Of a stretch of 27,398 bases of DNA, positions 13,592 through 22,147 are shown piece after piece; the stretch's first letter is position 1, and every line of letters starts with the position of its first letter. The stretch is taken from positions 1 through 27,398 of the forward strand of contig CAZUVQ010000009.1 of assembly GCA_964623915.1 (NCBI GenBank). The letters are read 5' to 3'. The notes under the pieces were generated by a model. The model did no database searches. It was not told where the DNA came from and worked only from the letters and a program-made list of their open reading frames with translations. The translations under genes and the position numbers were made by a program. This DNA is from CAZUVQ01 sp964623915. Its GTDB lineage: Bacteria > Bacillota > Clostridia > UMGS1883 > UMGS1540.

Positions 13592-14911
13592 GTGATTAAA
13601 ATAACTTTTATGGGTGCAGGAAGCACAATATTTGCAAAAAACGTGTTAGGTGACACAATGCTGACTCCGGCGTTGTGTGACAGCGAAATTGCACTTTATG
13701 ACATTGACGGAGAACGGCTTGAACAATCTTTTTTAGTAATTTCAAAGATTAATGATAACTGCAATGGGGGAAAGGCAAAAATTAAAAAGTACCTTGGTGT
13801 GGAAAACAGGCGTGAAGCTTTACGTGATGCAAATTTCGTGGTTGATGCAATACAGGTGGGTGGATATGAGCCTTCAACGGTAATTGATTTTGAAATACCT
13901 AAAAAATATGGTGTGGAACAGACCATAGGTGATACTCTTGGTATAGGCGGCATTTTCAGAGCGTTGAGAACAATTCCGGTGCTGCGTGACTTTGCAGAAG
14001 ACATTGATGCTGTTTGCCCTAATGCATGGTTTTTAAATTATACAAACCCCATGGCAATACTTGCAGGTTATATGCAAAGGTATACCAAAGTTAAAACAAT
14101 AGGGCTTTGCCACAGTGTTCAGGTATGCTCATCAGGTCTTCTTAAAAAGCTTGATATGCAGCCTGAAGGTGGTTTTATTGATAAAATAGCAGGTATAAAT
14201 CATATGGCATGGTTGCTTGAAATTACCGATAAAAATGGTAATGACCTATATCCCGAAATAAAAAAGAGAGCGGCAGAAAAGAACACAACAGAAAAACATG
14301 ATGACATGGTTCGGTTTGAATACATTAAGCATTTAGGATATTACTGCACAGAAAGCAGTGAGCACAATGCAGAATATAATCCTTTTTTTATAAAACCGAA
14401 TTATCCAGAGCTTATTGAAAAATTCAACATTCCGCTTGACGAATACCCCAGAAGATGTATAAAACAGATAAGTGAATGGAAAAAACAATGGCAGGAATTG
14501 ATTAATGGCGGCAATATCAATCATGAGAGAAGCCACGAATATGCTTCCAGAATTATGGAGGCTATGGTTACGGATAAACCCTATAAAATAGGCGGAAATG
14601 TATTAAACAAGGGCATAATCACAAACCTTCCGTCAGATGCGTGCGTTGAGGTTCCCTGTATGGTTGACGGAATGGGAATACATCCCACTTATGTGGGTAA
14701 GCTGCCCGTTCAGCTTGCAGGTATGAACCAGACAAATATTAATGCACAGCTTATGACAATTGAAGCGGCTGTTTCAAGAAAAAAGGAAGATATATACCGT
14801 GCGGTCATGCTTGAACCACGCTGTGCTGCAATTCTTTCGATTGACGATATTGTTTTAATGTGTGATGAGATGATAAAAGCTCATGCAGAATCTGGACACC
14901 CTGTATTATAG
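13592..14911 (+). CDS. melA: GH4 alpha-galactosidase
   Basis: A 439-residue glycoside hydrolase family 4 enzyme, NAD+- and Mn2+-dependent, acting in the cytoplasm on imported alpha-galactosides such as melibiose. Features visible are an N-terminal nucleotide fold (MGAGSTIFAKNVLGD, residues 7-21), FLNYTNPMAI (148-157), the metal ligands Cys173 in GLCHS and His204 in GINHMAW, and a C-terminal cap domain. GH4 also contains alpha-glucosidases and 6-phospho-glucosidases. The CHSVQ and INHMAW segments fit the MelA branch. Start is GTG, eight bases after AGGGGG. No transporter gene is next to it, so the sugar importer must be elsewhere. The divergent AraC gene is the likely regulator. Confidence 0.88.
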   Translation: MIKITFMGAGSTIFAKNVLGDTMLTPALCDSEIALYDIDGERLEQSFLVISKINDNCNGGKAKIKKYLGVENRREALRDANFVVDAIQVGGYEPSTVIDFEIPKKYGVEQTIGDTLGIGGIFRALRTIPVLRDFAEDIDAVCPNAWFLNYTNPMAILAGYMQRYTKVKTIGLCHSVQVCSSGLLKKLDMQPEGGFIDKIAGINHMAWLLEITDKNGNDLYPEIKKRAAEKNTTEKHDDMVRFEYIKHLGYYCTESSEHNAEYNPFFIKPNYPELIEKFNIPLDEYPRRCIKQISEWKKQWQELINGGNINHERSHEYASRIMEAMVTDKPYKIGGNVLNKGIITNLPSDACVEVPCMVDGMGIHPTYVGKLPVQLAGMNQTNINAQLMTIEAAVSRKKEDIYRAVMLEPRCAAILSIDDIVLMCDEMIKAHAESGHPVL

Positions 14912-14928
14912 CAATAATAAAACTATAT

Positions 14929-14966
14929 AAAAATCCGCTGGAATACATACATTCCGGCGGATTTTT
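14929..14966. terminator. Bidirectional terminator between melA and glnS
   Basis: AAAAATCCGCTGGAAT (14929-14944) pairs with ATTCCGGCGGATTTTT (14951-14966), 16 pairs with a single G-T wobble and a six-base loop. The U-tract is available on both strands for these convergent genes. Confidence 0.85.
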
Positions 14967-14986
14967 AGGGTTTATGTGGAGTAGCA

Positions 14987-16675
14987 CTATTTTTCGGTTT
15001 TTATTAATTTTGCCCAAGAATCTTTAAGTGTTACAGTTCTGTTTATTATAAGGTTGTCACTTGTGCTATCCTTGTCAACACAAAAGTATCCCATACGCAT
15101 AAACTGGAAGGTATCGCCCGGTTTAATATTTTTTAAACTGCCCTCAAGCTTGCACCCATTTAAGATTTTAACAGATTCAGGGTTTAAATTATCAATAAAA
15201 TTACCTGATTTGCTTTCATCAGAAGGATTTTCTGCAATGAAAAGCCTGTCGTAAAGCCTAACCTGTGCATCTATTGCATTATCGGTGCTTACAAAATGAA
15301 TTGTTCCACGAACTTTTCTGCCGTCAGGTGACTGTCCGTTGCGTGTTTCTGGATCATAGGTACAATGGACAACAGTAATATTGCCGTCATTATCCTTTTC
15401 ACAGCTTGTGCATGTAACATAATAAGCACCCTTTAAACGGACTTCATTTCCGGGATAAAGCCTGTTATATTTTTTTACGGGTTCTTCCATGAAGTCATCT
15501 GCTTCGATATATAAGTTTTTGGAGAATAGAACCTTTCGTGTACCCATTTTCGGGTTTTCGGGGTTTATTTCCACGTCAAACTCCTCGACCTGATTTTCGG
15601 GATAATTGTCAATAACAAGTTTTATCGGATTTAATACTGCCATGGTGCGGGGAGCTTTTAAATTCAAATCCTCGCGGACGCAGTATTCCAATACGCCGAA
15701 ATCAATAACACTGTTTGCTTTTGCAACGCCTATTTTTTCGCAAAAACTTTTTATGGCATCTGCTGTATAGCCACGCCTTCTCATTCCGCATAGTGTTCCC
15801 ATTCGAGGGTCGTCCCAGCTTGATACGATTCCTTCATTTACAAGCTTTAAACACTTTCTTTTACTAGTCAAGGTATAATTCAAATTCATTCTTGCAAACT
15901 CAATCTGGCGTGAAGGCTTTTCAAACTTCAGTTCACGCAGGAACCAATCATACAGTGGCCTGTGGTCCTCAAATTCAAGGGAACAAAGGGAATGGGTTAC
16001 ACCCTCAACAGTATCGGAAATCGGATGCGCAAAGTCATACATCGGATAAACACACCATTTATTTCCTGTCCTGTGATGTTCAGTATGAAGAGTCCTGTAT
16101 ATTACAGGGTCACGCATATTAAGGTTTGGAGATGCCATGTCAATTTTTGCCCTTAAAACCTTTTCGCCGTTTTCAAATTCACCTTTTGTCATTCTGTCAA
16201 ACAGGTCAAGGTTTTCCTCTATACTTCTGTTTTTATATGGACTGTCCTTGCCCGCCTCTTTGAGTGTTCCGCGGTATTGTCGAATCTCATCCGCTGAAAG
16301 ATCGCAAACAAAGGCTTTGCCCATTTTAATCAGCTTTATGGCGCAATCGTATATTACATCAAAATAGTCAGATGCAAAAAAAACCTTGTCCCACAAAAAG
16401 CCGAGCCACTTTATGTCCTCCATTATAGCATCTACATACTCCGTGTCCTCTTTAGTGGGATTTGTATCATCAAAACGCAGATTGCAAGTACCGTTGTACT
16501 TTATCGCCGTACCAAAATCAATGCATATTGCCTTAGCATGCCCAATATGAAGATATCCGTTGGGCTCCGGTGGAAAACGAGTCTGTACATGGCTGTACAC
16601 ACCGTCTTTTAGGTCTTTATTGATAGCCTCATGTATAAAATTCTCAAATATAAACTCTTTGTTTTGTAAATCCAT
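14987..16675 (-). CDS. glnS: Glutaminyl-tRNA synthetase
   Basis: A 562-residue class I synthetase that charges tRNA-Gln with glutamine. The N-terminal segment RFPPEPNGYLHIGHAKAI (33-50) contains the HIGH motif at 43-46, and LTSKRK (269-274) is the KMSKS-like loop. RFDDTNPTKED is the GlnRS-specific stretch, and the C-terminal half has the two beta-barrel anticodon-binding domains. GlnRS is not universal in Bacillota, many of which use only the GluRS plus GatCAB route, so its presence points to a lineage that gained it. AGGAGG lies just before the ATG. The gene is divergent from gltX with mirrored consensus promoters. Confidence 0.96.
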   Translation of the reverse strand: MDLQNKEFIFENFIHEAINKDLKDGVYSHVQTRFPPEPNGYLHIGHAKAICIDFGTAIKYNGTCNLRFDDTNPTKEDTEYVDAIMEDIKWLGFLWDKVFFASDYFDVIYDCAIKLIKMGKAFVCDLSADEIRQYRGTLKEAGKDSPYKNRSIEENLDLFDRMTKGEFENGEKVLRAKIDMASPNLNMRDPVIYRTLHTEHHRTGNKWCVYPMYDFAHPISDTVEGVTHSLCSLEFEDHRPLYDWFLRELKFEKPSRQIEFARMNLNYTLTSKRKCLKLVNEGIVSSWDDPRMGTLCGMRRRGYTADAIKSFCEKIGVAKANSVIDFGVLEYCVREDLNLKAPRTMAVLNPIKLVIDNYPENQVEEFDVEINPENPKMGTRKVLFSKNLYIEADDFMEEPVKKYNRLYPGNEVRLKGAYYVTCTSCEKDNDGNITVVHCTYDPETRNGQSPDGRKVRGTIHFVSTDNAIDAQVRLYDRLFIAENPSDESKSGNFIDNLNPESVKILNGCKLEGSLKNIKPGDTFQFMRMGYFCVDKDSTSDNLIINRTVTLKDSWAKLIKTEK

Positions 16676-16712
16676 ATATAATCCTCCTGATAGTGAAAAT
16701 ACAGCTTAAAAT

Positions 16713-16741
16713 ATTATATTATAAAGAACACATTGTGTCAA
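16713..16741 (-). promoter_or_regulatory. Consensus promoter of glnS
   Basis: Minus-strand TTGACA (16736-16741), exactly 17 bases, TATAAT (16713-16718): a perfect SigA consensus. The spacer ends in TTTATAA, as in the opposite gltX promoter. Confidence 0.8.
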
Positions 16742-16778
16742 GTAAAAAGGGTTATAATTCATTATATATAATAAAATG

Positions 16779-16807
16779 TTGACATAAAAAAATGTTTATA
16801 ATATAAT
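16779..16807 (+). promoter_or_regulatory. Consensus promoter of gltX
   Basis: TTGACA (16779-16784), exactly 17 bases, TATAAT (16802-16807): a perfect SigA consensus about 30 bases before the gltX ribosome site. No T-box structure is visible in the short leader. Confidence 0.8.
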
Positions 16808-16843
16808 AAACAAGTAAAATTATGTCAAACGGAGGACATTTTA

Positions 16844-18490
16844 ATGGATTACAAATATCTGGCAGGCCTGCTTTTCCCGCATGTAGCAAAAACTCCTTCC
16901 AATGTGGAGGAAATATATCCGCCGAGAAATTTACCGGAAGGCGCAATCGTTTCAAGAATGGCACCAAGCCCCACCGGCTTTGTTCATCTTGGGAACCTTG
17001 TTCAGGGGTTGACCTCTGAAAGGCTTTCACATCAATCAGGCGGCATTTTGTTTTTACGGGTAGAGGATACAGACGCAAAACGTGAGGTTTCCGGTGCTGT
17101 GGAAACTTTGATAGAATCTTTAAAGCACTACAATATTAATTTTGACGAAGGTGTTACAGAGGATGGGTATAAAGGAAATTACGGTCCTTATCACCAGAGA
17201 AAAAGGAAAGATATTTACCATGTGTACGCAAAGCACCTTGTAGAAAAGGGCTTTGCATATCCCTGCTTTTGCACAGAAGAAGAGCTGACGGCGATACACG
17301 AAAAGCAGGAAACTGAAAAAGCAAATTTCGGTTATTTTGGTAAATGGGCAGTATGGCGTGACAGAAATATAGAGGATATTGAGGCAGAGCTAAAAAATGG
17401 AACACCATGGGTTCTTCGGTTTCGCTCATGGGGAAGCATTGAGAATAAAATTAAATTCACTGATTTGATAAAAGGTGAGCTTGAGCTCACAGAAAATGAT
17501 ATTGACCATGTTATGCTGAAATCAGACGGCATTCCCACATATCATTTTGCACATGTTGTTGATGACCGGCTCATGCATACAACTCACGTTGTCAGGGGGG
17601 ATGAGTGGTTGCCGACGCTTCCTTTCCATCTGCAGCTTTTCTCGGCACTCGAATTAAAACCTCCGAAATATCTTCACATCGGTCCTTTGATGAAGATGGA
17701 CGGCAATTCAAAAAGAAAGCTTTCAAAAAGAAAAGACCCTGAGCTGGCATTGACTTACTATAAAGCAGCCGGTTTTCCCACAGAATCTGTTTATGAGTAT
17801 GTTTTAACTATACTAAACTCAAATTTTGAGGATTGGAGGCGTGCAAATCCCGATATGCCGGTAAATGATTTTAAATTTTCATACAAGAAGATGAACAGTG
17901 CCGGTGCGCTTTTTGATTATGCAAAGCTTTCAGATGTATCAAAGAATATTATATCAAGATTGACTGCCGATGAGGTTTATGAAAAAACTATAAATTGGGC
18001 AGATGAATTTGACAAAGAATTCTTTGAAGTTTTGCAAGCTGACCGTGAAAAGGCGGTTGCCGTATTCAGTATAGGCAGAGGTGGCAAAAAGCCCAGAAAG
18101 GATTTTGCATCATGGAGTGAGGTCAAGGCATACATGGGATTTTTTTATGACAAGTATTTTGAAATTACGGACAGCTATCCTGACAGCTTTGATAAAAAAA
18201 TGATTAAAAACGTACTTGCAGATTATAAAGAGGTTTATTCCGAAGAAGATGATAACATGGCATGGTTTGATAAAATTAAAAAGGTTGCCGATAAATACGG
18301 TTTTGCATCAGATATGAAGGATTATAAAAACCATCCTGATGATTACCCCGGAAGTGTTGCTGACATCAGTATGTTTTTGCGTGTTGCCGTTACAGGAAAG
18401 ATTAATTCACCCGATATGTATAGTGTAATGCAGATTTTAGGAAAAGAAAAAGTATTTGAGCGCATAGATAGCATGGTTTTTAAAATTTAA
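16844..18490 (+). CDS. gltX: Glutamyl-tRNA synthetase, long form
   Basis: A 548-residue class I synthetase, longer than the usual 480-500. The catalytic domain has APSPTGFVHLGN (40-51; HLGN is the HIGH motif, and Asn in the last position also occurs in Bacillus GluRS), LRVEDTD (71-77), a CFC pair at 141-143, RGDEWLPTLP near 251-260 and KLSKR (292-296). The C-terminal anticodon-binding part is extended and includes an unusual block with repeated Lys/Asp near 430-500. It may charge only tRNA-Glu, since a GlnRS is encoded next door, but whether it is discriminating cannot be read here. GGAGG precedes the ATG. The TyrA-like gene follows after 15 bases. Confidence 0.92.
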   Translation: MDYKYLAGLLFPHVAKTPSNVEEIYPPRNLPEGAIVSRMAPSPTGFVHLGNLVQGLTSERLSHQSGGILFLRVEDTDAKREVSGAVETLIESLKHYNINFDEGVTEDGYKGNYGPYHQRKRKDIYHVYAKHLVEKGFAYPCFCTEEELTAIHEKQETEKANFGYFGKWAVWRDRNIEDIEAELKNGTPWVLRFRSWGSIENKIKFTDLIKGELELTENDIDHVMLKSDGIPTYHFAHVVDDRLMHTTHVVRGDEWLPTLPFHLQLFSALELKPPKYLHIGPLMKMDGNSKRKLSKRKDPELALTYYKAAGFPTESVYEYVLTILNSNFEDWRRANPDMPVNDFKFSYKKMNSAGALFDYAKLSDVSKNIISRLTADEVYEKTINWADEFDKEFFEVLQADREKAVAVFSIGRGGKKPRKDFASWSEVKAYMGFFYDKYFEITDSYPDSFDKKMIKNVLADYKEVYSEEDDNMAWFDKIKKVADKYGFASDMKDYKNHPDDYPGSVADISMFLRVAVTGKINSPDMYSVMQILGKEKVFERIDSMVFKI

Positions 18491-18505
18491 ATCGGAGGTT
18501 TTACT

Positions 18506-19363
18506 ATGTTTGTTGGAATTGTAGGGCTTGGCATGGTTGGAGCGTCCTTATCCAAGGCGATTAAGCTTAAGACAGAGCATAGGGTTTTGGGTACAGACAA
18601 AAACAATGATGTTGATATTCGCGCAAAGGTCTTGAGAGTGATTGATGAACGTTTGGGTTATGATAATATAAGCAAGTGCGAAATAATTCTATTGTGTCTC
18701 TACCCTCATGACACAGTTAATTATCTCCAGGATCACTGTAATATGATAAATCCCGATACAATTGTAATAGACTGCTGTGGTGTGAAGCAAAACATATGTA
18801 AAAAGGCTTTTGAAATTGCAGAGAAAAGCAGATTTACATTTATCGGAGGCAATCCAATGGTGGATACTGAAAAATGGGGGTTTGAAAACTCCAAGCATAC
18901 TCTTTTTGATGGTGCTTCTATGGTGCTAACACCGCCTGTGAATATCTCAATAGGGGAGCTTGATAAGGTGAAAAACTTGTTTACAAGAATAGGTTTTTCT
19001 AATATTGAAATATGCTCACCCCGTGAACACGACAGAATAATAGCCCATACAACCCAACTTCCGAATATCATCTCAAGTGCCTATGTTAAAAGTGATACTG
19101 CCCGTGAACACTACGGTTTGTCAGCGGAAAGCTTCAGAAGCTTTTCGAGATTATCAGAGCAAAATGAGAAACTCTGGTCGGAGCTGTTGTTTGAAAACAA
19201 ACCGGCCATTTTAAAGGAATTAGACGATTTGATTGAAAATTTGACAAGATACAAAGCAGCGCTGTCAGACGGTAATCAGACTGCGCTTGAACGATTGCTA
19301 CGTGAAGGAAGGGAGAAAAAGGAATACATTGACGGCAAGGAAACAGTATTCTGGAAAAAATAA
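18506..19363 (+). CDS. TyrA-like (prephenate dehydrogenase family) protein
   Basis: A 285-residue protein with an N-terminal NAD(P) fold (GIVGLGMVGASLSKAI; GxGxxG at 7-12) and a helical C-terminal domain, matching the prephenate dehydrogenase family in length and order. The family motif GGHPMAG reads GGNPMVD here (Asn116 for His), and the second site, usually TSQLPH or ISHLPH, reads HTTQLPN (Asn187 for His). Those histidines contribute to the active site in characterised TyrA enzymes. The protein may have reduced activity or another substrate. It starts 15 bases after gltX with CGGAGG before the ATG, so the two are likely cotranscribed; no other aromatic amino acid gene is nearby. Confidence 0.82.
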   Translation: MFVGIVGLGMVGASLSKAIKLKTEHRVLGTDKNNDVDIRAKVLRVIDERLGYDNISKCEIILLCLYPHDTVNYLQDHCNMINPDTIVIDCCGVKQNICKKAFEIAEKSRFTFIGGNPMVDTEKWGFENSKHTLFDGASMVLTPPVNISIGELDKVKNLFTRIGFSNIEICSPREHDRIIAHTTQLPNIISSAYVKSDTAREHYGLSAESFRSFSRLSEQNEKLWSELLFENKPAILKELDDLIENLTRYKAALSDGNQTALERLLREGREKKEYIDGKETVFWKK

Positions 19364-19406
19364 TTTTTTTTTGACAAGAACTCTCAAAATACATCAAAAA
19401 GAAAAA

Positions 19407-19440
19407 AAGAAATTTTTTCTGCCAGCAGGAAAAATTTCTT
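19407..19440. terminator. Bidirectional terminator after the TyrA-like gene
   Basis: AAGAAATTTTTTCTG (19407-19421) pairs with CAGGAAAAATTTCTT (19426-19440) with one wobble and a CCAG loop, flanked by A-rich and T-rich runs. It separates the plus-strand TyrA-like gene from the convergent XRE gene. Confidence 0.75.
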
Positions 19441-19489
19441 TTAAGAATAATAGCTTTATAAATTTTTTCTTTTGTATGTTCTTTTAAAA

Positions 19490-19873
19490 CTATCCTTCTG
19501 ATGGGCTATCGCTTACGTCAAGTTTTTTGCCGTTGTAAGAAGGAGCAGGTGCTAAATTGCCTTTACGGCAACGTGAATATTCCATATCCATAACCGTTTG
19601 AACAGTATGAGCACCATAATCATCAAGATGATTATATTTTTCAAGAAACGTTAATATATCACTGTCTATTTTAACGGGGTTTTCATAATTAATCAATTTA
19701 ATATTCAAAGCCTCGCATATTTTTACAACAGTGTCATAAGAAGTTCCTCCTATTCCGTTTTTTAAAGCACTGGCCAAAGTTGTTTGGGGTATTCCAATGC
19801 TAAGCGCAAAACGACGAACGCTTTTATACTGTCTCTTAATTTCAGTATAAACAGTACTTGTTAATTTATCCAT
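19490..19873 (-). CDS. XRE-family HTH regulator, copy 1
   Basis: A 127-residue protein with an N-terminal Cro/CI-type helix-turn-helix (RRFALSIGIPQTTLASALKNG, with the recognition helix QTTLASALKNG). A C-terminal segment of about 60 residues contains ILTFLEKYNHLDDYGAHTV; it is unassigned. I chose the ATG at 19873 because AAGGATG precedes it; the upstream ATG at 19903 lacks a ribosome site. It is paralogous to the gene immediately upstream: both begin MDxLT, and both share KSxRxFALxxGIxQ and SALKNGxG. No phage or conjugation genes are near. The target and effector are unknown. Confidence 0.85.
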   Translation of the reverse strand: MDKLTSTVYTEIKRQYKSVRRFALSIGIPQTTLASALKNGIGGTSYDTVVKICEALNIKLINYENPVKIDSDILTFLEKYNHLDDYGAHTVQTVMDMEYSRCRKGNLAPAPSYNGKKLDVSDSPSEG

Positions 19874-19893
19874 AAAAACACATCCTTTATCAT

Positions 19894-19922
19894 AATATAC
19901 CATGCAACACGCAAAATGTCAA
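19894..19922 (-). promoter_or_regulatory. Promoter of XRE copy 1
   Basis: Minus-strand TTGACA (19917-19922), 17 bases, TATATT (19894-19899). The first eleven bases, TTGACATTTTG, are identical to the promoter of copy 2. Confidence 0.65.
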
Positions 19923-19987
19923 ATATTATATGAAAAAAGCTGAGTAATTTTTAAAATTTCGCAAACATGGGCTGACAAATTGTATTA

Positions 19988-20308
19988 TTAACAATTTGTC
20001 AGTTGTTTATTCACGCAATACTCAAGGACATCTGTAACTTTTTCTTTGCCTGTAGAATCTATGGATGTGAGTTTATTCAGTACAGTATCGATGATACTTA
20101 ATTCAGAAATAGTAAGTTGTATTCTGTCGTCACAAATATTTAGGTCTTTACATATTGTTTTTACCGTTTCAAAATTTGAAAAACCAACCCCGTTTTTTAA
20201 TGCACTCGACATGGTTGCCTGTGATATACCGGTGAATAGTGCAAACTGCCTTATACTTTTGAATTGATTTTTAATTTCCGAACAGATAAGGCAAGTTAAG
20301 TTATCCAT
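19988..20308 (-). CDS. XRE-family HTH regulator, copy 2
   Basis: A 106-residue protein with a Cro/CI-type helix-turn-helix (RQFALFTGISQATMSSALKNG) followed by a helical tail. It ends with CVNKQLTNC. It lies 114 bases upstream of copy 1 on the same strand and is clearly a tandem duplicate, with divergence mainly in the C-terminal half. AAGGAAGTG precedes the ATG. A perfect palindrome overlaps its -10 region, so autoregulation is plausible. The pair is flanked by housekeeping genes and may be a small independent regulatory unit; targets are unknown. Confidence 0.85.
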   Translation of the reverse strand: MDNLTCLICSEIKNQFKSIRQFALFTGISQATMSSALKNGVGFSNFETVKTICKDLNICDDRIQLTISELSIIDTVLNKLTSIDSTGKEKVTDVLEYCVNKQLTNC

Positions 20309-20324
20309 TTAATCACTTCCTTAT

Positions 20325-20405
20325 TGATATTAATATCACAATCTATACAAAATGTCAAGGAATTTATGGAATTTGGTATACGGATTCCCGTATTACGAAA
20401 TACGG
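20325..20405 (-). promoter_or_regulatory. Promoter and palindromic operators of XRE copy 2
   Basis: Minus-strand TTGACA (20353-20358), 17 bases, TATTAA (20330-20335). A perfect 14-bp palindrome TGATATTAATATCA (20325-20338) covers the -10 box. Further upstream overlapping inverted copies of ATACGG / CCGTAT (20378-20383, 20388-20393, 20400-20405) form a second palindromic cluster. Both are good candidates for regulator binding; the remainder of 20309-20538 holds no gene. Confidence 0.5.
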
Positions 20406-20503
20406 ACTTATCGTATAAACAATTAAACTCATAATAAAAATTGCTAAAAACTTGAGGTTTACCGATTAAAAATCCATTGTGAAGGTAAGGCAAAACAGAA
20501 TAC

Positions 20504-20539
20504 AAAAAAACGCACCAAATAAATTCAGTGCGTTTTTTT
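20504..20539 (-). terminator. Terminator of the DUF1846-asnA-DUF4364 operon
   Basis: AAAAAAACGCAC (20504-20515) pairs with GTGCGTTTTTTT (20528-20539) around a 12-base loop. On the minus strand the stem overlaps the last base of the DUF4364 stop codon and ends in a seven-base U-tract. Confidence 0.8.
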
Positions 20540-21069
20540 TAATCAAAAGTAAGAATATTTAATATTTCCTCATAGTATTTTTGAGGGTTTTTCCTGAAGG
20601 ACTGACAAACTTTAACGGCAATTTCCTTTGAACCGCAATTAACCTTTATTGATAAAAGAGGAGAACCGCCTTCAGATATTTCAAGCTCCGCAATATGTTC
20701 CAGTTCGTTATATGCTTTGTAGTGAGCCGTTACATTTTTATCGCTCTCAATGTTATGTCGAAATTCTTTTATGCTTTTCAAAATATTTTTGCGTATAGTA
20801 ATTGGGATAACATCTTTATATAAAGAAACAGCTTCCCTTCCTACGTCCGTAAGAATATATTTGTGAAGATTTTCTTCATCATAAGTTTCTAAAAGACCGG
20901 CTGATAGGAGATCATCAAGATATGTCTGCATAGTAAAGTAATCAACAAACTCATGTGTCATAAAAATATCTGTAATCGGTCCGTTGTCAACCGGTTTGCC
21001 GTAATTGCTGATAATGTAAAGGATTATTGTTTTGAGTTCTGACTGGTCATAAAATTTATATCCTGTCAA
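20539..21069 (-). CDS. DUF4364 family protein
   Basis: A 176-residue protein of the DUF4364 family, found mostly in Clostridia. After a short start it shows SELKTIILYIISNYGKPVDNGPI and DYFTMQTYLDDLLSAGLLE, a winged-helix-like DNA-binding arrangement, then a ligand-like C-terminal half. It is probably a regulator, but targets are not known. The frame is open to 21189 and overlaps asnA, yet the family normally begins just before the SELKTI segment. A TTG at 21069 has CAGGAGAG six bases upstream and gives the usual length, so I chose it over the ATG codons at 21111 and 21159, which lack ribosome sites. Confidence 0.8.
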   Translation of the reverse strand: MTGYKFYDQSELKTIILYIISNYGKPVDNGPITDIFMTHEFVDYFTMQTYLDDLLSAGLLETYDEENLHKYILTDVGREAVSLYKDVIPITIRKNILKSIKEFRHNIESDKNVTAHYKAYNELEHIAELEISEGGSPLLSIKVNCGSKEIAVKVCQSFRKNPQKYYEEILNILTFD

Positions 21070-21139
21070 TTTTCTCTCCTGTTCCGCACTTTGGCAATTA
21101 AATGCTCGCATGGCTTGTAAAAACAATTGTTGATTAAAA

Positions 21140-22147
21140 TTAGAGCAATTTAACACCATTCGCCGCACAAATTCTTTTTGTATCGTCATCCCATACCGAA
21201 ACCTGCACCTCGCCTATATGTGCCTTGTTCAAGATGAAAAGCGACAGCCTTGACTGACCTATACCGCCTCCCATGGTAAGCGGCAGTTCGTTTTTAAGCA
21301 GTGCCTTGTGAAACGGTAGTTCCCCCCAGGATTCAAGCCCACGGATTTCAAGCTGTTTTGATAAGGACTGTGCATCAACACGAATTCCCATTGAAGAAAG
21401 CTCAAGCTGTTCGCATAAAATTTCATTCCAAACAAGTAAATCGCCGTTTAATTCCCAGTCATCATAGTCCGGAGCGCGTCCGTCATGGGGAATACCCGAG
21501 TTAAGCTCTTTCCCAATCTGCATAATAAAAACTGTTTTGTGAATTTTGGTATACTCTCTTTCACGTTCCTTTGGTGATTTGGCAGGATAAATATCCTCCA
21601 GCTCCTGTGAAGTGATAAATGCAACATCCTTACTTATCCTGTTGGTAAGCATGGGATATATTTTCATCATCGTCCGTTGAGTTTCATAAATGGATTCAAC
21701 TATTGTTCTTACTGTACTTTTCAGGTATTCAAGAGTACGTTCTTCTAAAAGGATTACCTTTTCCCAGTCCCACTGGTCAACATAAATGGAATGAATGTTA
21801 TCAAGCTCTTCATCACGCCTTATTGCATTCATATCAGTGTACAGACCACAGCCGTGCCCAAAGCCATACTCGTATAGGGCAAGACGTTTCCATTTAGCCA
21901 GCGAATGAACTATCTGAGCGTTTGTTCCTATTGCGGGAATATCAAAATCAACAGGGCGTTCAATGCCGTTCAAATTATCGTTAAGACCGCTGTCCTTTGT
22001 GACAAGTAAAGGGGCGCTTACACGCCTTAAATTCAAAGCACCGCTTAAGGTGTCCTCAAAAACTCTTTTTAAAAGTGAAATAGCTTTCTGTGTTTCATAC
22101 AACCCTAATGGTGATGTGTAGTTTTTGGGTATTATTGTTTTGCTCAT
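21140..22147 (-). CDS. asnA: Aspartate--ammonia ligase (asparagine synthetase A)
   Basis: A 335-residue enzyme that makes asparagine from aspartate, ammonia and ATP, related to class II tRNA synthetases. Visible family segments are VSAPLLVTKDSGLNDNLNG (43-61), the ERPVDFDI stretch, KWKRLALYEYGFGHGCGLYTDMNAIR (about 85-110, quoted in part), YVDQWDWE, and the C-terminal MGGGIGQSRL motif with the ATP-binding Arg. GGAG lies upstream of the ATG. The start codon overlaps by two bases the TGA of a startless open frame. It follows the DUF1846 gene and is followed by DUF4364; all three appear to share the promoter at 23785. Confidence 0.96.
   Translation of the reverse strand: MSKTIIPKNYTSPLGLYETQKAISLLKRVFEDTLSGALNLRRVSAPLLVTKDSGLNDNLNGIERPVDFDIPAIGTNAQIVHSLAKWKRLALYEYGFGHGCGLYTDMNAIRRDEELDNIHSIYVDQWDWEKVILLEERTLEYLKSTVRTIVESIYETQRTMMKIYPMLTNRISKDVAFITSQELEDIYPAKSPKEREREYTKIHKTVFIMQIGKELNSGIPHDGRAPDYDDWELNGDLLVWNEILCEQLELSSMGIRVDAQSLSKQLEIRGLESWGELPFHKALLKNELPLTMGGGIGQSRLSLFILNKAHIGEVQVSVWDDDTKRICAANGVKLL

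Noticed and set aside
16985..16996. HLGN instead of HIGH in GltX as a defect
   Set aside because: Asn in the last position is normal in GluRS of Bacillota such as Bacillus.
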